Shown: one piece after another, positions 23,327-36,716 of the stretch
Numbering within the stretch: position 1 is the first letter of the stretch
Layout of the letters: each line of letters opens with the position of its first letter
Assembly (NCBI RefSeq): GCF_050003625.1
Contig: NC_134398.1
Coordinates: 114,118,145 to 114,182,144, forward strand
Origin: Haematobia irritans
Lineage: Eukaryota; Arthropoda; Insecta; Diptera; Muscidae
DNA length: 64,000 nt
Direction: 5' to 3'
The notes under the pieces: model-generated
Seen by the model: only the letters and a program-made list of their open reading frames with translations
The model's database searches: none
What the model was told of the DNA's origin: nothing
Translations under genes and position numbers: made by a program

Positions 23327-25362
23327 TAATCTACTACCACTAATTGTTAGATACGGGAGCAACTCTGGTACTAAAGATTTTTACAGGAGAGACAGCTCGA
23401 TGAGAGAAAAAAAAGGGAAGAAGAAGACTTTTTTGGGAGACACGTTTTTTTGGGTGGTTTTGGATGATTGGGTTGATTTTTTTTAAGAAGAAAAAAAGAA
23501 AACCTAACCTCTAGAGGAAAAACTAAAAACTCAGTTCCATGCCCAGATATATAAAATAAAGTTTGTTAAATGGACTCAATAATTAAATGAAATAATAATG
23601 AAATTAAAAAAAAATTAGAACAATTTCTATCGAATTGAGAAACTTAAAGATCACAAAGTGAATGTGAATGATTACAAAAAAACTTGTGAAGTATATGTCA
23701 AAAACTATATTTTTCTATTGAATATTAAAACCAAATTGTGGTGACAAAACAAAAAAACAAAAGACGAAAGATCATAACTAAACTGAGTGAAAAGAAAATA
23801 TTTGTTTTGTAAAAACGTACGAACTAAAAGTCAAACTTTTGCAATAAAAACTGATAATCCCTCATTTGCTTTTTTTGTTCGTAAAATATAACATTGGTAT
23901 TGCTATGAGCCTAAATAATGTGAATTTCTTACCAAATCACCAAAGTGAGATCGAAAATGAAAAATTGATAGAGAAAAAAAAACTGCCAAAACAGAAAATA
24001 AGCCCAAACCTTTACATTTATGAAATGTCAATTAAAAGTACCCAACAACAAAACCTTCAATTTGAAAGTAGGCAGTGGATCTGCTGTTAATCTAATGCCG
24101 ATGCTATTATTCCTTTTGCCGAATTGAATTGCTGTTATAATTGCATGATAAACAAAACTAATTGTAATATATATACTTTTCATCTTATATTTATTTTTTT
24201 CACAATTTATACTCCGTAATTATTAATTTAATGTATTTATGTAATGTAATTTCAAAGAAAAGTATGGAATTAAAGAATAAAACAAAAGGAATCAAAAGAA
24301 AACAATAAATTAATAAAAAAAAAAAAAGAAGAATAAAATAAATAACAAGCTGTATAGACAGAAAAAAAAAAACACAACAAAGCTTAAGTAAACAAAAAGT
24401 AATTTAAAAGAGGAAACATAAATGTCACAGACAAGTGCCGAAAAAAAAAGAGGGTGAGACAATTCCTTCAAATACTCTTTTATCTTTCTTGTCTTACAGT
24501 ATAGCCCAGTACTGTGTGATTGGGTGAGTACCATTAGTTAAGAGTAGCAAATTCTCTTAATTCATTATCACTTGTGGCATGTATGTTCACTCTTATTGTT
24601 GATAATTTAAGAGAAAATTTACTTTTGCTTATAGAAATGTACCTATGAATGTTAAAACAAAAATATAATAATGTAAAAGTTGCACATAGAGGTGTATTGT
24701 ATTTACAAAAGGGTGATCACCATTGGATTTCTAGTTTTTTTGAATATATATCAAATACTACATATATTTTATATTATTTTCCTTTTATATTTAAGTTTTT
24801 TTTTCATCCATATTTATGATCAATGAGAAAAATAATAAATATATGAAGAATGTTTGTAATCTATGAAATTTACACTTTGTGATGATTTTCTTTTGGAGGA
24901 TTCTGAAAAATGTTTAACTAAAATGTAGATCGTATTGGGGGTGCTAGATACTTGCGTGCAGGGTGTTAAGGATGAAGTTGTGTGTTAATATTTAGACAAA
25001 CGGACATGCTAGGTGTATTTGGGTATTGCCGAATAAGGATTCTGGGAGCCTGGCAATACATGGCTGCGTTTTTTTTTTTTGTCGTATGCGCAGAAGAGGG
25101 AGGGAGGCTCAATACACGAACGGACGGATTTTTTTTATGCCAACATTTGGTAGACTTTTTTTGTTAGGACTTGTGTTCAGTCTGATACTCGGTTTATTTT
25201 GCCTGTTTTAATTACTTTTCTGACACGAAGTATATGATATGATTGAGTGTATCGTAATGTTAGTGAACCCTATCCCAAATGACTGATTAATAGCCGGAGG
25301 AGCCACCGTGTCAAGATAACATCGTTTATATGATACACACCCTACTATAGGCAATCGTAACA
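23327..25362 (+). repeat. Gypsy 5' LTR
   Basis: Matches 31117-33140 over its visible length. It ends CGTAACA just before the primer site. Its start is lost in the gap: the identity with the 3' copy already covers the first base after the Ns. A candidate start in the 3' copy is TGTTGCG (31061), the near inverted complement of the CGTAACA end. Differences from the 3' LTR are mainly homopolymer lengths, scattered substitutions and one indel of about 12 bp near 25208. Confidence 0.9.
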
Positions 25363-25364
25363 AA

Positions 25365-25382
25365 TGGCGCCCAACGTGGGGC
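25365..25382 (+). promoter_or_regulatory. Primer-binding site for tRNA-Lys
   Basis: TGGCGCCCAACGTGGGGC lies 2 bp after the LTR. It is complementary to the 3' end, including CCA, of fly tRNA-Lys(CUU) as I remember that tRNA. Minus-strand DNA synthesis would be primed here. Confidence 0.85.
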
Positions 25383-25954
25383 TAACGTAGATTGGAGTTA
25401 TCTTTTTTATGAACTATCGTGCGTTTCGGAATCAATACGATGGTGTCCGTGACTGACGTTAGGTTTTATCTTTTTGTATGAGTTTTTGAGGAGCCCCTAC
25501 CTTGTATGTTTTGTAGGTTAGGAGTGACCTGATTCTCAAATCGTGTTATGGTTTTATTTACATTTCTGATAGAAAGTCCTCTATGTTTCGATTTTAACAT
25601 AGTGTGCTTTCTTTGGGGTAAGTACTGTTCACGGACATCCTTTGACTTCTGCTTGATATGCGGTGGTAAAGAAGTGTTCGGGTTTTTCTATTTGTGTTTG
25701 TGAATTTAGGGGGGTTTAACACACAACTTTTATTCTTACTTCCGAAGTGAGACTATATCTGGCACCTTCCATTGATCAATTTAATGACTTATATTTTTCA
25801 CATTGCTTTTATTATTTTTATAAAATATCAAAATTTTGGTTTGGCTGAGTTTTTGTTTTTGATTATAGATAGGATTGCATTGCAGGACTTTCGGATTTAA
25901 TGACATATCGATTCAAATTTGTAGGCATAAATTAGAAAGTGACATTTTTAGTGA
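25383..25954 (+). other. Gypsy 5' leader
   Basis: Untranslated leader of about 570 bp between the primer site and the gag ATG. It is the expected place for packaging signals; none is recognised by eye. Confidence 0.6.
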
Positions 25955-27661
25955 ATGGAAAACCGTGAGGAACGATTGGAAAATCTATTAAGCGGGATTA
26001 TATCTCAGGAAAGACGTGTGACAAGAAGTATTACTCGCGCCCTTGAATCGCAAGTAGTGGGATCGATTTTGACACAGATTGACACCGGCATTCCCAAGCC
26101 GGTAGATTTTGTACCGACAGATTACTTGAACAGGTGTGCCGATTTAATATTCGGAAGGACTTCGGACGCAGCTGGTACATCAGTCCGTGTGACGGATGAA
26201 GTGATAGTTAATGAAAAGGAAGGTTCTTTGACTTTTTCCAGAAAGTTAGACAAATTAGGCGAGATGTCAGAGACTGAAGGCGAGAATTCGATTTTGCCGA
26301 CTGTTAGGGAGCAGCAGGCTGCAGGTGGTTCTTCAGCGGACCAGACATCACAAATGATGTCTTTGATATACCAGCAGAATCAACTTATGAACAGTTGTAT
26401 GGACGAACTTCGTCGTATCCGTGTTGAAATGGCTACACTTAGCAATAGGGTTGCGGAAGTTGAGAACTCAGGCCATGCGTCGAGGATAGCACCTCCTGAG
26501 TCAAGTTCGACTCCTGATAGAAGTACACCAAACGCTTCGGCGCAGAAATCTGGTGGAATGGGTCCATCTAACCGTCCTGATAATGAGACAAATAGTAGAG
26601 GTGATGTCGCGGGTAATGCGCGACAGGGTTGTACTACCAATGAGCTTGGATTGTCTTTTAGCCCGGGAGAGTTGAGTAAGAGGAGACCTGTAGATCTCGA
26701 TAAATGGCATATTAGATTTGATGGTACAGGCCGGGACATGACAGTGGAGAGTTTTGTCTTCAGAATTGAAAAAATGAGAGAGCAACACAATATTCCATAT
26801 GAGCAATTATTTAGCGATTTTTCGTCTCTACTTTCTGGCTCTGCTGCTCAATGGTATTGGCAAATGTTGGAGGACAACGCAGACAATTTGGACTTTGGTT
26901 ATTTCTCATTAAGGGAGGAGTTGCTAAACCATTTTAAATCATGTGACTCTGATTATGAGATAATCAGGGAAATTATGGAACGAAGGCAGCAGCCAGGAGA
27001 AGGATTTGAATCCTTTTACTCGGATATTCATAATTTGACCTTTAGACTACGAAAGAAAATTCCGGAAGCTGAACTGGTCAATATTATCCGAGGTAATTTG
27101 CGTCACAATATAGCCGCACTTATATTTTCCTCGAAAATAGTCACAATGGCGGACCTGAAAAAGGAATGTCGCCGCGCGGAAAGACTCCTTAGGGAAGGAC
27201 GTCAAAGGACTAAGCCGATAAATGAGATATCAGTACCTAATTTGGCTGAATATGATGAGAATAGTTTGCATATTGATGCGGTCTCTGGGCCTGTGCGCAC
27301 TGCGAATACAACCAAACCATCAAGTGGGTATTCAGGGAGAAATATTTCGAATAAGCCACCTGTGGTTGAAAATTCTACACAGTCCATGAGGAACATCTGT
27401 TCAACTTCTAGAGAATCGTTTTGTCCTTCTCCATTTCATATGAATTTATGTTTTTCCTGTGGAATGCCCGGTGATTTTTATCGCAAGAACATTCAGGAAA
27501 TCAAACAGGACAATATTTGTAAATCTACATTCCATAACATGAAATGTTTTTCTTGCGGTAAAGATGAATCATATTGCGAATTTGTTCTAAAAAACCGAGT
27601 CGTGGCGGAGCTGACCGGGTCCTCTTGCCAGAATGTGGGAAGCCCGGATACAGCGATGTAA
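25955..27661 (+). CDS. gag: Gypsy Gag polyprotein
   Basis: The frame is 568 codons from ATG 25955. Gag forms the cytoplasmic particle that packages element RNA. A hydrophilic N-terminal part with Ser/Pro/Asn-rich linker (about residues 170-230) is followed by a retrotransposon-gag-like capsid segment (about 245-400, with FDGTGRDMTVESFVFRIE and WYWQMLED). The C-terminal region has CFSCG motifs near residues 499 and 531. These start zinc knuckles but lack a clean CCHC spacing, so nucleic-acid binding may be degenerate. The last 88 nt overlap pol in the -1 frame and contain a slippery heptamer. The frame is uninterrupted. Confidence 0.9.
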   Translation: MENREERLENLLSGIISQERRVTRSITRALESQVVGSILTQIDTGIPKPVDFVPTDYLNRCADLIFGRTSDAAGTSVRVTDEVIVNEKEGSLTFSRKLDKLGEMSETEGENSILPTVREQQAAGGSSADQTSQMMSLIYQQNQLMNSCMDELRRIRVEMATLSNRVAEVENSGHASRIAPPESSSTPDRSTPNASAQKSGGMGPSNRPDNETNSRGDVAGNARQGCTTNELGLSFSPGELSKRRPVDLDKWHIRFDGTGRDMTVESFVFRIEKMREQHNIPYEQLFSDFSSLLSGSAAQWYWQMLEDNADNLDFGYFSLREELLNHFKSCDSDYEIIREIMERRQQPGEGFESFYSDIHNLTFRLRKKIPEAELVNIIRGNLRHNIAALIFSSKIVTMADLKKECRRAERLLREGRQRTKPINEISVPNLAEYDENSLHIDAVSGPVRTANTTKPSSGYSGRNISNKPPVVENSTQSMRNICSTSRESFCPSPFHMNLCFSCGMPGDFYRKNIQEIKQDNICKSTFHNMKCFSCGKDESYCEFVLKNRVVAELTGSSCQNVGSPDTAM

Positions 27662-30600
27662 AAATATTACCAAGAACTGAATTGAAGGATGAAAGGGGGG
27701 CAAATATAGTGAATCGGGAGCATAAGTCACTTCATCAAAGGAAAATAGAGTATGAGATTGCAAGGGCACGAATTTTTAATGAGGAGATACGAATGCAGAG
27801 CAGGCAATATAAGAAAATTGCAAAACTTAGGGAAAAGAGTGCGAAATTTAGGAAGGCAAAACGACTGGCTATTGAGACCATAGTGAACGTAGGCGGTGAC
27901 AATCGATTCTTTGCGAATACCTTAGTTGGGGGAAAAATGGTGATGGCTTTATTGGACTCTGGGGCGGCAGCGAGTTGTATTGGTAGAGATGCTGAGAAAT
28001 TTCTGGACGGTATGGAAGAATGTGTGGTTAGGTTATATAATCAGAACGTACGGACAGCAAATGGAGGGGCTGTGGCGGTAAAAGGTATGGTAACACTTCC
28101 GGTCATATGGAAAGGTGAATCGAAAAATATAGATTTTTTGATTGTACCCGATTTAGAGCAGGAAATATATTTTGGGATCAATTTTTGGCGTGCATTTGGG
28201 CTTTCGGTTGTTGGAGAGCCTGTTGTTCAGTCAATAGGCATATCAGAGATTCTAGAGGGTAAAGATTGCATTGAGGAATCGAAGAGGCATGTTTTGTCGG
28301 AGGACCAAGAGGCTAAACTTTCCAGTGTTAAGCTGAAGTTTCCTTCCTTTGCAGTTCTTGGGCTAGGTCGAACTTCCCTGGAGCAACATACCATAGAAGT
28401 GACTAATGACGATATTCCCATAAAACAGAGGCATTACCCTGTTTCCCCTGTGGTACAAAAACTTCTCTATGACGAGTTAGACCGTATGCTGGCGCTTGGT
28501 GTCATTGAACCGAGCAACAGCAGCTGGAGCTCGCCAGTCACATTGGTGAGAAAGGAGTCCAAAAATCGCCTGTGTCTTGATGCCCGTAAAGTCAACGCAA
28601 GGACTGTAAAGGATGCGTATCCTCTACCCCACATAGAGGGAATTTTGAGTAGGCTTCAAGAGACTAGATTCATATCGGCGATAGATTTGAAAGACGCGTT
28701 CTGGCAGATTCCATTAGAGAGAAGGTCGAGGGAGAAAACAGCCTTCACAGTACCTGGGCGGCCATTATATCAATACACGGTTATGCCCTTTGGGCTATGT
28801 AATGCCGCCCAGCGAATGTGTAGGCTGATGGACAAAGTCATACCCGCAGCAATGCGCGAGAATGTGTTCGTATACCTCGACGATCTCCTAGTGGTTTCTG
28901 CCGATTTTGAATCTCACATGGGATTGCTCGCAGAAGTAGCACGTCGTTTGAGTGATGCCGGCCTTACAATAAATCTAGAAAAAAGTAAGTTTTGCAATAG
29001 GGAAGTACGGTATTTAGGGTTTGTAGTTGGTGAAGGCTGTATCCGAACGGATGAGGCAAAGGTTGAGGCAGTTAGGTCGTTTCCTATTCCCAAAACTGCT
29101 AAACAACTTCGAAGGTTTTTGGGAATGTGCGGATGGTATCGCCGCTTCATAAGGAACTACGCTTCGATCGCTGCGCCTCTCCATGAGTGCTTGACTAAGG
29201 TCCGTGTAAAGACATTTGGACTGACAAAGGAAGCAATAGACTCCTTTGAGGCCCTCAAGGTGAGCCTTACTTCGGCTCCCGTTCTTGTCAACCCTGATTT
29301 TAAGCGCCGATTTTTCGTGCAATGTGATGCTTCATCCTTGGGAGTAGGCGGTGTATTATGCCAAATGGACGATGATGGACATGAGCATCCCATAGCATAT
29401 ATGTCCGCAAAGTTAAACAAGGCTCAGCGCAATTACAGCGTAACTGAGCTGGAATGCTATGCTGCAGTTCTCAGTGTGAAGAAATTTCGACCCTATATTG
29501 AAGGACTGCCATTCACCATCGTAACTGATCATGCCAGCCTCAAATGGCTAATGGGTCAGACAGAGTTAACAGGACGATTGGCCAGATGGAGCTTAAAGCT
29601 CCAAGCATTTGAGTTCGATATCCAGCATCGAAAGGGATCACTAAATGTAGTCGCGGATAGCCTCTCTCGCATGGATGTCGCTGAAATTCAGATACGACGC
29701 AGTTTGGATATTGATTTGAGTAGCCCACACTTTCAATCAGAAGCATATCAGACACTCAAGACCCAGATTTTGGAGGAAAAAGGGAATTTGCCGGATTTAT
29801 GCGTGTCTGATGGCTACATATATAAGAGGACCAAGTTTGCGACCGGTGATGCCATTGACGAGGAAAGGGCGTGGAAGTTGTGGGTTCCTGAGGAAGTAAG
29901 AGGGGATTTAGTTGACGCCGCGCATTACTCACCATCTTCGGGGCATGGAGGGATATCTAAGACGTTGTCACGTCTTAGAGATCGCTATTATTGGCCAAAT
30001 ATGGTGAAGGATGTGCAAGAAATGGTGAGGGGATGTGATATTTGTAATTCCTGCAAATCAACAAATGCCCTTAAGAGACCGTTGATGGGTCAACAATTTT
30101 TAACTGAGCGTCCATATCAACGTCTGTATATAGACTTCATGGGTCCTTATCCCCGAAGAAAGGACGGAAATTCTTTTATATTCGTGTGTCTTGATCATTT
30201 CAGCAAATTTGTTCATCTCGAACCCATGAGGGCCGCTACAACTGCAAACGTTGTTGCCTTTTTAGAGAAACGTATCTTCCACACATTCGGAGTTCCTGAG
30301 TATATCCATTCGGACAATGGAAGACAGTTCACGTCCGAGATGTTTCTGGAATTACTGTCCCGATATGGTGTAAAGCATATTCGAACCGGACTTTATTCCC
30401 CTCAGGCTAATGCCGCTGAAAGGGTAAACCGATCAGTACTTCAAATGATTCGGTCTTACATAAGTCACGACCAGCGAACCTGGGACCAGCACTTAAGCGA
30501 TGTAGCGTTCGCATTAAGAAGCACTCAACATAGCGCTATTGGTCTTGCACCCTATTATGCTCTTTTTGGCCTGCAAATGATGCAGCACGGTTCGACCTAT

Positions 30601-30954
30601 GACATAGTAAGGAATATTACATCACTTAGGAACGCTGATTTTACTATTGATAACACTCCTGACAGACTACAACTTATAAGGGACAAGATTTTTGCGAATT
30701 TGGAATTAGCCCATGAACGGGGCAGAAGGAATTATAACCTACGTTCTAAGGATATCAAATTCCGAAAAGGCCAAATTGTGTATCGTAAAAACTTTTCCCT
30801 CAGTAAGAAAGTTGATAATTTTAATAGCAAATTAGCCCCCACTAGAATTAAGTGCATGATTTTAGAAACTCTTGGGAATTCACTATATAAAGTTGCAGGA
30901 ATGGACGGAAAACTAATGGGTGTCTATCACGGGAAGGATTTATTCGCTGTGTGA
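27574..30954 (+). CDS. pol: Gypsy Pol polyprotein (protease, RT, RNase H, integrase)
   Basis: Open for 1126 codons, entered by -1 frameshift at 27589-27595; the frame opens on TTG, so it has no start of its own. Residues counted from 27574: aspartic protease LLDSGAAAS at about 126-134; reverse transcriptase with FISAIDLKDAFWQI and catalytic YLDD at about 433-436; RNase H with QCDASS (about 583), TELECYA and TDHAS; integrase with an H-H-C-C zinc region (HYSPSSGH...CDICNSC, from about 783); and a D-D-E core (YIDFMGPY about 853, HSDNGRQF about 913, ANAAERVN about 948). The order PR-RT-RH-IN is that of Ty3/gypsy. All expected catalytic residues are visible and no stop interrupts it, so it may be functional. 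No env follows. Confidence 0.95.
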   Translation: MRICSKKPSRGGADRVLLPECGKPGYSDVKILPRTELKDERGANIVNREHKSLHQRKIEYEIARARIFNEEIRMQSRQYKKIAKLREKSAKFRKAKRLAIETIVNVGGDNRFFANTLVGGKMVMALLDSGAAASCIGRDAEKFLDGMEECVVRLYNQNVRTANGGAVAVKGMVTLPVIWKGESKNIDFLIVPDLEQEIYFGINFWRAFGLSVVGEPVVQSIGISEILEGKDCIEESKRHVLSEDQEAKLSSVKLKFPSFAVLGLGRTSLEQHTIEVTNDDIPIKQRHYPVSPVVQKLLYDELDRMLALGVIEPSNSSWSSPVTLVRKESKNRLCLDARKVNARTVKDAYPLPHIEGILSRLQETRFISAIDLKDAFWQIPLERRSREKTAFTVPGRPLYQYTVMPFGLCNAAQRMCRLMDKVIPAAMRENVFVYLDDLLVVSADFESHMGLLAEVARRLSDAGLTINLEKSKFCNREVRYLGFVVGEGCIRTDEAKVEAVRSFPIPKTAKQLRRFLGMCGWYRRFIRNYASIAAPLHECLTKVRVKTFGLTKEAIDSFEALKVSLTSAPVLVNPDFKRRFFVQCDASSLGVGGVLCQMDDDGHEHPIAYMSAKLNKAQRNYSVTELECYAAVLSVKKFRPYIEGLPFTIVTDHASLKWLMGQTELTGRLARWSLKLQAFEFDIQHRKGSLNVVADSLSRMDVAEIQIRRSLDIDLSSPHFQSEAYQTLKTQILEEKGNLPDLCVSDGYIYKRTKFATGDAIDEERAWKLWVPEEVRGDLVDAAHYSPSSGHGGISKTLSRLRDRYYWPNMVKDVQEMVRGCDICNSCKSTNALKRPLMGQQFLTERPYQRLYIDFMGPYPRRKDGNSFIFVCLDHFSKFVHLEPMRAATTANVVAFLEKRIFHTFGVPEYIHSDNGRQFTSEMFLELLSRYGVKHIRTGLYSPQANAAERVNRSVLQMIRSYISHDQRTWDQHLSDVAFALRSTQHSAIGLAPYYALFGLQMMQHGSTYDIVRNITSLRNADFTIDNTPDRLQLIRDKIFANLELAHERGRRNYNLRSKDIKFRKGQIVYRKNFSLSKKVDNFNSKLAPTRIKCMILETLGNSLYKVAGMDGKLMGVYHGKDLFAV
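27589..27595 (+). promoter_or_regulatory. -1 ribosomal frameshift site A-AAA-AAC
   Basis: The heptamer lies in the X-XXY-YYZ phase relative to gag (codons CTA AAA AAC) and inside the gag/pol overlap. Shifting back one base puts the ribosome into pol. A GC-rich stretch follows, with CCGGG near 27618 able to pair with CCCGG near 27645. The heptamer is a known retroviral slip site; the downstream stem is inference. Confidence 0.8.
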
Positions 30955-31116
30955 TCCGACATTAAGCCCGGCTTTTCATGGGTCGAGGCCACACGTTAAG
31001 GATGACCATGGTTTTACGCACTCGTTCCATGCCTTATATCGGTATCGACGGGTGCGAGCCTGTTGCGTATCGTATGACTAATTGGGACTTACGGATACCG
31101 AGGTTTCATAATCATA
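30955..31116 (+). other. Gypsy 3' untranslated stretch before the visible LTR match
   Basis: Non-coding. No strong polypurine tract is obvious. Part of it (from about 31061) may belong to the LTR, because the matching part of the 5' LTR lies in the gap. Confidence 0.5.
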
Positions 31117-33284
<2,168 letters not shown>

Positions 33285-33432
33285 CTAAACCGATTCCGAC
33301 CAAACTCGGTATGCGTAGCAATAATGTTAATTATGCTACCTGTGCAAAATTTCAAGTAAATCGCAGCAAGACTGTGGTCTCGGAGTGAAAATGTAGTTTC
33401 GGGTGTATAGTGTATATCGGAAAATAGATATA

Positions 33433-34246
33433 AAGGGTGGTTAAAATTTCAAGGGCCGATGTTGATTTTGAATAAAACACTTCAAACTTCATCCGATGGT
33501 CCAAATTTTTGATGACGCTGAGGCATAATGGAGGTTCTATGCCGTTAATGTGCCGAATTATCTCATCCCTTAGCTCTTGAATTGTGGCTGGCTTATCGAC
33601 GTACACCTTTTCTTTCAAATAACCCCAAAGAAAAAAGTCTAAGGGTGTCAAATCACATGATCTTGGCGGCCAATTGACATCGCCATTACGTGAAATAACA
33701 CGGCCATTGAATTTGTTACGCAAAAGAGCCATGGTTTCATTAGCTGTGTGGCAAGTGGCACCGTCCTGCTGAAAGCACATATCGTCCACGTCCATATCTT
33801 CCAATTCGGGCCATAAAAAGTTCGTTATCATCTCACGATAGCGAACACCATTCACAGTAACTGCCTGACCGGCCTCATTTTAGAAAAAATACGGCCCGAT
33901 AATGCCGCCAGCCATAAATCGCACCAAACAGTCACTCTTTGTGGGTGCATTGGTTTTTCGACAATCACTCTTGGATTCTCATTCGCCCAAATGCGGCAAT
34001 TCTGTTTATTGACGAATCCACTGAGGTGAAAATGTGCCTCATCACTGAAGATGAGTTTCTTCGAAAATTGATCATCCACTGTTGCCATTTCTTGGAACCA
34101 TTTAACACGTTGTTGGATCGTGTATCTCTCCATGGTTCAAATTGAGTAAGTCTGAAATAGAGAAATGTCAAATAAAATTCGGAAAAACACTTGGCGTTTA
34201 GGTGTGGTTCACATTCAACATCGGCCCTTACAATTTAACCACCCTT
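33433..34246 (-). mobile_element. DD41D (rosa-like) mariner, deleted copy 2
   Basis: The inverted ends start AAGGGTGGTTAAA and share about 30 bp including AAGGGCCGATGTTGA. TA duplications lie at 33431-33432 and 34247-34248. The length of 814 bp indicates an internal deletion. The ends differ from those of 7128-8062, so this is a separate subfamily. Confidence 0.9.
33470..34133 (-). pseudogene. Mariner transposase, DD41D type (deleted and frameshifted)
   Basis: From ATG 34133 a short N-terminal piece (MERYTIQQRVKWF) is joined by deletion to the catalytic part (LIFSDEAHFHLSGFVNKQNC). A frameshift near 33880 separates it from the second half in another frame, which has QQDGATCHTA and WPPRSCDLTPLDFFLWG. 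There are 41 residues between the second Asp and the Asp of LDFF, so it is DD41D. Most of the DNA-binding domain is missing. The minus-strand frame reaching 33352 reads past the end of the element. Confidence 0.88.
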
Positions 34247-36267
34247 TATATGGGAGTATCTAAATTTGAACCGATTTCCACCACATTTTGCACACTTGAC
34301 TGTACTACTAACCAGACTTCTTGTGCAAAGTTTCGTGCAAATCTAGACAAAAACATATTTGATCGTTAAGTGTGCCGAGTTTGATTTAAATCGGTTCCGA
34401 TTTAGGTATAGCCCCCGTATAAAGGTACATTTGCAGAAATGCATTATTTTACCCGAGTTAGTGACGTTTAGTGCGAGTTTTTGGCGCATTTGGCTAAGTA
34501 CGGGTATAAATATAATACATCGTTGGAAAGGTATTTGAGAGAGCTTCATTTCTATGCAATTGAAGAAAAAAAAAACAAAACAAAACAAAAAATACGAAAA
34601 TTTGAAGTTTTTGGGGCACGGAACAATTTTTTTTCAAAAATTCCGATTTTTTATTAAAAATATGAATTGAAACCTTAATAACTTTTGAACTAATTGTGAT
34701 ATCATTATGATTTTTTAGTTACTCATTTTTGCAGGGAAAATTGTTTTAAGAAGTATTGCTGAATATACCATTCCCAAAATTGCTATCAAAAATCCCCAAA
34801 GTGGGACATATATAATCAAAAATCGTTATTATACCCTCCATCATAGGATAGGGGTATATTAACTTTGTCATTCCGTTTGTAACACATCGAAATATTGCTC
34901 TAAGACCCCATAAAGTATATATATTCTGGGTCGTGGTGAAATTCTGAGTCGATGTGAGCATGTCCGTCCGTCCGTCCGTCTGTTGAAATCACGCTAACTT
35001 CCGAACGAAACAAGCTATCGACTTGAAACTTGGCACAAGTAGTTGTTATCGATGTAGGTCGGATGGTATTGAAAATGGGCCATATCGGTCCACTTTTACG
35101 TATAGCCCCCATATAAAGGGACCCTCAGATTTGGCTTGTGGAGCCTCTAACAGAAGCATATTTCATCCGATCTGGCTGAAATTTGGTATATGGTGTTGGT
35201 ATATGGTCTCTAACAACCATACAAAAATTGGTCCACATCGGTCCTCAATTATATATAGCCCCCATATAAACCGATCCCCAGATTTGGCTTGTGGAGCCTC
35301 TAAGAGAAGCATATTTCATCCGATCCGGCTGAAATTTGGTACATGGTGTTGGTATATGGTCACTAACAATCATGCAAAAATTGGTCCATATCGGTGCATA
35401 ATTATATATAGCCCCCATATGAACCAATCCCCAGATTTGGCATGTGGAGCCTCTAAGAGAAGCATATTTCATCCGATCCGGCTGAAATTTGGTACATGGT
35501 GTTGGTATATGGTCTCTAACAATCATGCAAAAATTGGTCCACATGGGTCCATAATTATATATAGACCCCATATAAACCGATCCCCCGATTTGGCTAGTGG
35601 AGCCTCTAAGAGAAGCAAATTTCATCCGATCTGGCTGAAATTTCGTACATGGTGTGAGTATATGGTCTCTAACAACCATGCATAAATTGGCCCACATCGG
35701 TCTATAATTATATACAGCCCCCATATAAACCGATCCCCCGATTTGGCATGTGGAGACTCTAAGAGAAGCAAATTTCATCCAATCAGGCTGAAATTTGGTA
35801 CATGGTGTTAGCATATGGTCTCTAACAACCATGCAAAAATTGGTCCACATCGGTCCATAATTATATATAGCGCCCATATAAACAGATCCCCAGATTTGGG
35901 TTGCGGAGCCTCAAAGAGAAGCACATTTCATCCGATCCGCCTGAAATTTGATACATGATATTGGTATATGGTCTCTAACAACCATGCAAAAATTGGTCCA
36001 CATCGGTTCATAATTATATATAGCCCCCATATAAACCGATCCCCAGATTTGGCTTGCAAAGTCTCCAAGAGAAGCAAATTTCATCCAATCCGGTTGTAAT
36101 TTGGAACATGGTGTTAGTATATGATCTTTAACCGTGCCAGAATTGGTCCATATCGGTCCATAATTATATATAGCCCCCATATAAAACGTTGTCCAGATTT
36201 GACCTCCGGAGCCTCATGGAGGAGCAAAATTCATCCGATCCGGTTCAAATTAGGAACGTGGTGTTAG

Positions 36268-36616
36268 GGAGCCACCGTGGTGCAATGGTTAGCATGCCCG
36301 CCTTGCATACACAATGTCGTGGGTTCGATTCCTGCTACGACCGAACACCAAAAAAGTTTTTCAGCGGTGGATTATCCCACCTCAGTAATGCTGGTGACAT
36401 TTCTGAGGGTTTCAAAGCTTCTCTAAGTGGTTTCACTGGAATGTGGAACGCCGTTCGGACTCGGCTATAAAAAGGAGGTCCCTTGTCATTGAGCTTAACA
36501 TGGAATCGGGCAGCACTCAGTGATAAGAGAGAAGTTCACCAGTGTGGTATCACAATGGACTAAATAGTCTAAGTGAGCCTGATATATCGGGCTGCCACAT
36601 AACCTAACCTAACCTA
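36268..36616 (+). mobile_element. tRNA-derived SINE, copy 1
   Basis: The head has a perfect box A (TGGTGCAATGG, 36278-36288) and box B (GGTTCGATTCC, 36322-36332). The anticodon-loop-like CTTGCAT suggests a tRNA-Ala(UGC)-like origin. A unique body of about 200 bp follows, then a LINE2-like tail ('gggctgccac') and (AACCT)n. It interrupts the last 153-bp unit; the target duplication is unclear. Confidence 0.88.
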
Positions 36617-36716
36617 GTATATGGTCGCTACCAACCATACCAAAATTGGTCCAATCACACAAAAATTGGTCCATATCGGTTCATAATCATGGTTGCCACT
36701 AGAGCCAAAAATAATC

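Noticed and set aside
35023..35877. Long open frames on both strands (220 and 210 codons) with internal repeats
   Set aside because: They follow a 153-bp tandem repeat whose length is divisible by 3, so any stop-free unit stays open; there is no domain, and both strands are equally open.
36600..36616. Telomeric repeat array
   Set aside because: Only a few CCTAA units, located at SINE/LINE 3' ends and flanked by target duplications or repeat DNA; it is a retroelement tail, not a telomere.
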